Shown piece by piece: positions 60,343 to 64,000 of a stretch of 64,000 nucleotides of DNA; position 1 is the first letter of the stretch; the number at the start of each line of letters is the position of its first letter. The stretch is taken from contig JANYDS010000027.1 of assembly GCA_025363475.1 (NCBI GenBank), positions 1-64,000 of the forward strand. The letters are read 5' to 3'. The stretch comes from Terriglobia bacterium (GTDB lineage Bacteria > Acidobacteriota > Terriglobia > Bryobacterales > Bryobacteraceae). Made by a program: the position numbers and the translations under genes. The notes below the pieces were generated by a model. It was given only the letters and a program-made list of their open reading frames with translations. It did not search any database and was not told the origin of the DNA.

Positions 60343-60631
60343 GTATTCCTGTTCCCGTGTCTGCCCTGAAAAGTCTACTCTTTCAGTTGCTCAGCGCTCC
60401 CGCGCGGGTCTGGTAGTTTGGGTGAACCCGCCGGGAACGCTTTATGTCTGTGGGACATGCCCCCGCCAGCTCCCGAAACACGAGTTTGGAAATGAGCGAA
60501 GGGACCATAGGCGTTCGCATTGGAATGTGACATCGCGGTTTGCAGTTAGTGATTCGTTCCTGAAAACAGAGCGACAGAGCCATGACCGCTTGCGACGAAG
60601 TTCACGCTGGATCTAAAATTGAGACGCATCT
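60343..60631. other. non-coding stretch in the decayed patch
   Basis: No convincing gene, RNA or hairpin is visible. Short open frames on both strands (e.g. leftward 60383-60583) have no ribosome site or motif. Base composition is lower in G+C than the flanks, as judged by eye. Confidence 0.4.
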
Positions 60632-60874
60632 TTACTCCGAAATTCGCTCGTACAGATACTGCACTTTAAAGCGTTTTGGCCTGTTCCCATTGACCCCTGC
60701 GACAAGGGATTTCCAAGTGTTCTGATGAACGTCCCAATTTGCCAACCGCTCGGGCCGCATGCCGCACAAAGCCGGTCCCTGATTTCTGAATGGAACAAAC
60801 ACCAACTCGGGTTGATTGTCCTCCTCTACGAAACGCAGGCGGAGATACCACCCAACCATGCGGTCTCTGTTCAT
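60632..60874 (-). CDS. small unrecognised protein, second of a pair
   Basis: About 80 residues from the ATG at 60874, which lies 7 bases after the stop of the preceding small gene. A very strong AAAGGAGG site is embedded in the end of that gene, 17 bases from this ATG. A GTG at 60892 in the same frame lies partly within that site and is less likely as the start. The protein (e.g. GWYLRLRFVEEDNQPELVF) looks globular. No family is recognised. Confidence 0.5.
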   Translation of the reverse strand: MNRDRMVGWYLRLRFVEEDNQPELVFVPFRNQGPALCGMRPERLANWDVHQNTWKSLVAGVNGNRPKRFKVQYLYERISE

Positions 60875-60881
60875 CCAAGGG

Positions 60882-61136
60882 TTAATTTTCACCTCCTTTC
60901 GACGTCTGCCAGATATTTGAAGTATCTATGGCTATCAGGGTCACGGGCTTGCTCCATACTTCAGTTTCAGGTTCAGCCCACTCAGCGAGACCCGCTTCCT
61001 TGAGCGCAGCGGCAATCGCAGACTGTTTTTCGGCTTCTTTCTTGCGCGCCGACGCTGACGCGAGTGCGGTTTCAACAGCGGTCTGAATGTTGATATCAGA
61101 AGTCTGAGTCATCTTGCCAATCTGGAGTGTCGTCAT
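60882..61136 (-). CDS. small coiled-coil protein, first of a pair
   Basis: 84 residues from the ATG at 61136, or 76 from the ATG at 61112. The middle (SASARKKEAEKQSAIAAALK) is a charged helix likely to form a coiled coil. The start overlaps the stop of a 17-codon open frame (61183-61133) in an ATGA arrangement. That short frame ends with YIQTTVEPR, resembling NIQTAVET near this protein's own N-terminus, so a small duplication may be present. Function unknown. Confidence 0.5.
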   Translation of the reverse strand: MTTLQIGKMTQTSDINIQTAVETALASASARKKEAEKQSAIAAALKEAGLAEWAEPETEVWSKPVTLIAIDTSNIWQTSKGGEN

Positions 61137-61186
61137 CGCGGTTCAACAGTCGTCTGAATATACGTGTTCGAAATCGTTCCAGCCAT

Positions 61187-61395
61187 AAGTAGTGTCTTTC
61201 CTTTTTTGAACGACTCGGGTATGCCGGACCTAAAATTGTCGACTCTGCATCCATGGGGTCCCATATGGCCCCCCGGTGGCCTCCTGGCCGCTCCCTTCCT
61301 GGTTATGCACCCGACCGCAACCGAAAGCAAATATTTTAATTTGCTTCCTCCGTCTTGTTCGGCAATTCACTCGCTTTAAAAGGGAAAGCCAGAGG
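61187..61395. other. gap upstream of the small gene pair
   Basis: No gene seen. It contains an inverted repeat GCAAAT/ATTTGC (61327-61332 and 61339-61344) in an AT-rich spot that could belong to a leftward promoter region for the small gene pair. Confidence 0.3.
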
Positions 61396-62040
61396 TCAAA
61401 CTCGCAGGGAATCCGCCAAGTCACCGCGCCACAATGCCCTCAGCAGTTCCTCCTGTGCCGCAACCGCCGCGTCCTTCACTCGCCAGGCGCTTCGATCACG
61501 ATTTCCCGCCGGGTTGCTGATTCCCCGAACTTCGCCCGCCGGAATGCCGAACAGCCGGGCAACATGGGCGATAGCCGCGCCCTCCATACTCTCCACGCCC
61601 CCACCAGTCCGTGCCGCCATTTTTATCGCCGCGGCGTTGTCGCCTGTACAGGTGTTTACCGTCACAAAAGGAACCCGCCGCGCCGCGCCGTAAATCTGCA
61701 TCCGCAGCAAATTATAAACCGGGTCATCACCCGCAATCTCATCTCCTGCAATCAAGGGAAACCCCAGCGCCTGCATATCGAGGAAGCCCTCTGCTGAGTT
61801 AGCGCCCAGATCCCCATAGCATTCACTCTCTGCCCAAGCCACGCTGCCCACCGGCAAGTCTGCACCCGCATAAGCGCCACCAATCCCGCACACCACCACT
61901 GCCTCTGCTCTTTCCTTGTCCAGAAATCGCGTCAGCGAGTACGCAGCATTCACCGCTCCCACTCCTGTAACCAGCAACGGAACGTGACCGCGCAGCAGAG
62001 AGCCTTCCAACTCCGTAGCCACACAAACAATCAGATTCAC
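61396..62040 (-). CDS. mqnB: futalosine hydrolase
   Basis: 214 residues from a GTG at 62040, whose GTGA overlaps the stop of the upstream serine hydrolase gene. The nucleoside-phosphorylase fold shows LLVTGVGAVNAAYSLTRFL, VVVCGIGGAYAGADLPVG and the substrate-site VESMEGAAIAHVARLFG. MqnB removes the base from futalosine in menaquinone synthesis; mqnE and the prenyltransferase lie 32 kb away. An ATG-started longer frame (62265) would lie inside the upstream gene and is not used. Confidence 0.92.
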   Translation of the reverse strand: MNLIVCVATELEGSLLRGHVPLLVTGVGAVNAAYSLTRFLDKERAEAVVVCGIGGAYAGADLPVGSVAWAESECYGDLGANSAEGFLDMQALGFPLIAGDEIAGDDPVYNLLRMQIYGAARRVPFVTVNTCTGDNAAAIKMAARTGGGVESMEGAAIAHVARLFGIPAGEVRGISNPAGNRDRSAWRVKDAAVAAQEELLRALWRGDLADSLRV

Positions 62041-63056
62041 CGCCAAGCCTTCATCAACCGTAACCAGAGCTGCTGGTCGAAGCCGCGATCCGGGGCCGCC
62101 TGGCCCGTCCGCACCACGATCAGCTTGCGGCTGCGAACCAGATAAATCTTCCGGTCCTGTGCGCCCAGTGCCGCCACCAGTTCCGCAGGCGCAGCCGGAA
62201 TCAGCGCCGTCTCCGTACGAAACCCGGCGGGGCGCAACGAGTAAGTGGAACCGTTGAGCCACCACAGCCGGCCATAAGCGGGGTTGTTCGGACTGCGCAC
62301 GAACAGCGCTGCCAGTTGCGTTTCCGAAATCACCCGCTTCCCCCGCGCGCCTTTACCCCTGTCAATCACCAGTTGACCCAGCTTCGCCATATCGCGCGGC
62401 GTCGTGTACAGGCCAGTCGGGTTGCCGACATCGCGCAGAGCACCCGAACGCTGACGCCAAAGCGTATCTGCCATTCCCGCAGGTTCAGTAAGCCACAGCC
62501 GGGTGATTTCGTCCAGCGTCTTCCCCGAAGCCTTTTCAAGAACTGGTTTAATCACCGCGTAGGCGGGTGTATTGTAGAAAAACTTCGTCCCGGCCGGAGC
62601 CTCACTTGCCAGCGATTCAGTCAGGCCGGAACTCATCTCCAACAGATTGCGGACGGTAATCAATTCCTCCTGCGCAGGCGCAGCTTTCGACCAACCCGGT
62701 CCGATATAGTCCGACACCGGCTTTGAAATATCCAGCAGCTTCTTATCGCTGGCAACTCCGGCAAGGATCGCAATGAAACTTTTCTGTGCAGACGCCACAT
62801 CCTCCTGCAGAGCACCATGGGAATCAGTCCCATGAGTGAAGTTCGCGGCAAAACGCGCAGCTTCCGCAGGGAGCGGCCAGTTGTGCTCATAAACCACCTT
62901 GCGGTTCTCAATAATCAAAAAGCCAGTGGTCTTCTGCGACTGGACATATGTTGCCAGTTCGTCCAGCGCAGCTGCGGACCAGCCCGCCGCGGCAATGCCA
63001 CTGAACGCCACCACAATCAAGCACGCCAGCCCCGCACGAACCAGTCTCATGGACAC
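62037..63056 (-). CDS. exported serine hydrolase, beta-lactamase family
   Basis: 339 residues with a signal peptide (about 1-24). The nucleophile motif SxxK is Ser89-Lys92 (SAQKSF), and YNTPAYAV supplies the Tyr motif. The architecture is that of class C beta-lactamase-like esterases and peptidases; the true substrate is unknown. Its stop overlaps the mqnB start (GTGA), so the two are co-translated although their functions seem unrelated. Confidence 0.9.
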   Translation of the reverse strand: MSMRLVRAGLACLIVVAFSGIAAAGWSAAALDELATYVQSQKTTGFLIIENRKVVYEHNWPLPAEAARFAANFTHGTDSHGALQEDVASAQKSFIAILAGVASDKKLLDISKPVSDYIGPGWSKAAPAQEELITVRNLLEMSSGLTESLASEAPAGTKFFYNTPAYAVIKPVLEKASGKTLDEITRLWLTEPAGMADTLWRQRSGALRDVGNPTGLYTTPRDMAKLGQLVIDRGKGARGKRVISETQLAALFVRSPNNPAYGRLWWLNGSTYSLRPAGFRTETALIPAAPAELVAALGAQDRKIYLVRSRKLIVVRTGQAAPDRGFDQQLWLRLMKAWR

Positions 63057-63135
63057 ATTCTACTGATCCAGGTTGAATTCCCCGGCCTGCTGTGACAAGA
63101 TATGGCGTCAGTACAAACATTTTTGGAGGAATCAA

Positions 63136-63711
63136 ATGCGAAATCAATTCAATCAGGCAGCCATGGGCTGTGCGGTCGCCATCATCAGTCTGGTGCATGT
63201 CGCGAGTGCGCAAACGCCGGCACCAGCTGCGGCGGCAGCCCCTCTGAGCAACGTGGTCGCCAGTCCCACGTATATTGTCATTCCCATGGAAATCAGCGTG
63301 AACCGCCCCGCTGCTGAAGTCTGGAAGCGCGTAGGCAAGTTTTGCGATATTGGCGAATGGTTCCGCATCCCCTGCACTATCACTTCCGGCAAGGACGGCG
63401 AGTTTGGCTCCGTTCGTTCAGTCGCGGGAGAGATTCTGGTAGGAAAGACGGAACTGTCTTACACCTATACCCAGGCGGTGCGCGCCGGCCGCCCGTATAA
63501 CCTGTATCACGGCACCCTGGAAGCCAGGCCCGTGACAGCAACTACCTCCAAGCTGGTTTACAATCTGGTCTTCGATAACTCAATGCTGGCCGACGACGCT
63601 GCGCGCGAAAAAGATCGTGTGCAAAAGACCGCCCAGTTCAACCAGGCGCTTGAGAACATGAAGATCCTCGCCGAAGGTGGCACACTACCGCCCGCCCCGG
63701 CCCGCAAGTAA
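63136..63711 (+). CDS. exported SRPBCC (START-like) protein
   Basis: 191 residues from the ATG at 63136 with a perfect GGAGGA site. Signal peptide about 1-25 (ending VASAQ). The mature part starts with ISVNRPAAEVWKRVGKFCDIGEW, the first helix and strand of the SRPBCC/polyketide-cyclase fold, which forms a pocket for hydrophobic ligands. An exported copy would bind or process a lipid-like molecule in the periplasm. The specific ligand is unknown. Confidence 0.88.
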   Translation: MRNQFNQAAMGCAVAIISLVHVASAQTPAPAAAAAPLSNVVASPTYIVIPMEISVNRPAAEVWKRVGKFCDIGEWFRIPCTITSGKDGEFGSVRSVAGEILVGKTELSYTYTQAVRAGRPYNLYHGTLEARPVTATTSKLVYNLVFDNSMLADDAAREKDRVQKTAQFNQALENMKILAEGGTLPPAPARK

Positions 63712-63736
63712 CAGGAGGGTGGGTCCCCAGACCCGC

Positions 63737-63758
63737 GCCGGACGCGCCCCCGTCCGGC
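63737..63758. terminator. hairpin between convergent genes
   Basis: Arms GCCGGAC (63737-63743) and GTCCGGC (63752-63758) enclose an 8-base loop. It lies between the ends of the SRPBCC gene and the leftward esterase gene. No T-run follows in either direction, so termination would be weak or factor-assisted. Confidence 0.4.
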
Positions 63759-63773
63759 CTTCTCAGCAGTTGA

Positions 63774-64000
63774 TTAACGCAACACGCAACCGAAATTAGC
63801 GGCCTCATCCGTTGAACCCTCGCCCTTGTATCGGGCAATCGCAGGGTAAGCGCACAGAGGCCGCGTTCGGTCCGCCAATCCATTTACGCGATGCGCGGCC
63901 ATAATCTTGTCGGGAGCATCGCCCTTCTCCACCCACTGTTCCAGCGCCGACATCATATCGAAGCTGCTGGTTCCGTCGCCCCCGCCGCAATGCCCCATAC
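63774..64000 (-). CDS. tannase/feruloyl esterase family protein, C-terminal part
   Basis: The gene is cut by the window end; about 75 C-terminal codons are seen. MGHCGGGDGTSSFDMMSALE contains the C-terminal catalytic histidine and cysteine of the tannase fold. It is followed by WVEKGDAPDKI, DRTRPLCAYPAIARYKG and STDEAANFGC, all family marks. The enzyme hydrolyses ester bonds of plant phenolics and is normally exported; the signal peptide would lie outside the window. Confidence 0.9.
   Translation of the reverse strand, partial: MGHCGGGDGTSSFDMMSALEQWVEKGDAPDKIMAAHRVNGLADRTRPLCAYPAIARYKGEGSTDEAANFGCVLR

Noticed and set aside
60383-60583. Leftward 66-codon gene in the decayed patch
   Set aside because: No ribosome site, no motif, and it lies between fragments in a stretch that looks non-coding.

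Overview
The window looks like a chromosomal segment of an Acidobacteriota member, most likely from the Bryobacterales/Solibacter side. This is inferred from gene content: a VWFA-related secreted protein of the acidobacterial type, a 'NARKS..TPEGK' protein and a small AT-hook-like protein that I recall as typical of that group, a PEP-CTERM protein, and menaquinone synthesis by the futalosine route (mqnE, a UbiA-type prenyltransferase, mqnB). Most of the DNA is GC-rich and tightly packed with coding sequence. I see no tRNA, rRNA, CRISPR array, phage or intact insertion sequence.

Layout. 0.2-4.0 kb: TPEGK protein and an error-prone DnaE2 polymerase. 4.0-7.5 kb: a compact four-gene cassette of mostly unrecognised proteins (small beta-rich protein, exported barrel-like protein, membrane protein, alpha/beta hydrolase), followed by a DUF1223 protein, an MXKDX-repeat peptide and a Tat-exported haloacid dehalogenase. 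9.7-12.3 kb: a MoxR ATPase without its usual partners and a Fic protein preceded by phased repeats. 12.3-20.3 kb: M28 peptidase, RecJ, GtrA, DedA, PyrF, SelD. 20.3-24.9 kb: an interrupted PEP-CTERM gene, AlkA-type glycosylase, VWFA protein, RfbD, zinc-ribbon protein, LysR regulator. 25.1-27.8 kb: a two-gene unit of a second MoxR ATPase and a 626-residue protein whose N-terminus resembles the EreA/ChaN (DUF5682-like) group. 27.8-36.8 kb: futalosine-pathway genes, LarB, an ICMT-like protein, GlmU, YvcK, a TPR protein, a serine hydrolase-NamZ fusion and a small AT-hook protein. 37.0-43.1 kb: two amino-acid or solute permeases, a secreted TPR-like protein, an FmdB zinc ribbon and an Nramp transporter.

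43.1-49.6 kb is the clearest metabolic unit. ModA (molybdate binding) is divergent from an operon for a Tat-exported xanthine dehydrogenase-family molybdoenzyme of the PaoABC/YagTSR type. That operon has a Tat-signal [2Fe-2S] subunit, a Mo subunit, and an FAD subunit with four extra cysteines, and it adds a membrane cytochrome b and an unrecognised last gene. The likely scheme is periplasmic oxidation of an aldehyde or similar substrate, with electrons passed to quinone.

49.5-59.5 kb is a long leftward run of mostly housekeeping genes: LysC, Cmk, Ugd, ThiL, a cupin, Mrp, a matrixin-like protease, a ferredoxin reductase-like protein, CbiX, dGTPase and a YfgM-like protein. A MerR regulator follows at 59.7 kb. 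60.2-61.4 kb is a decayed or foreign patch with a truncated Wzz-like start and two small genes. 61.4-64 kb holds MqnB, a serine hydrolase, an SRPBCC protein and the cut end of a tannase/feruloyl esterase.

The best candidates for something undescribed are the 4.0-7.5 kb cassette and the MoxR plus ChaN-like pair at 25.1-27.8 kb. The helically phased repeat array in front of fic is the most striking regulatory structure.
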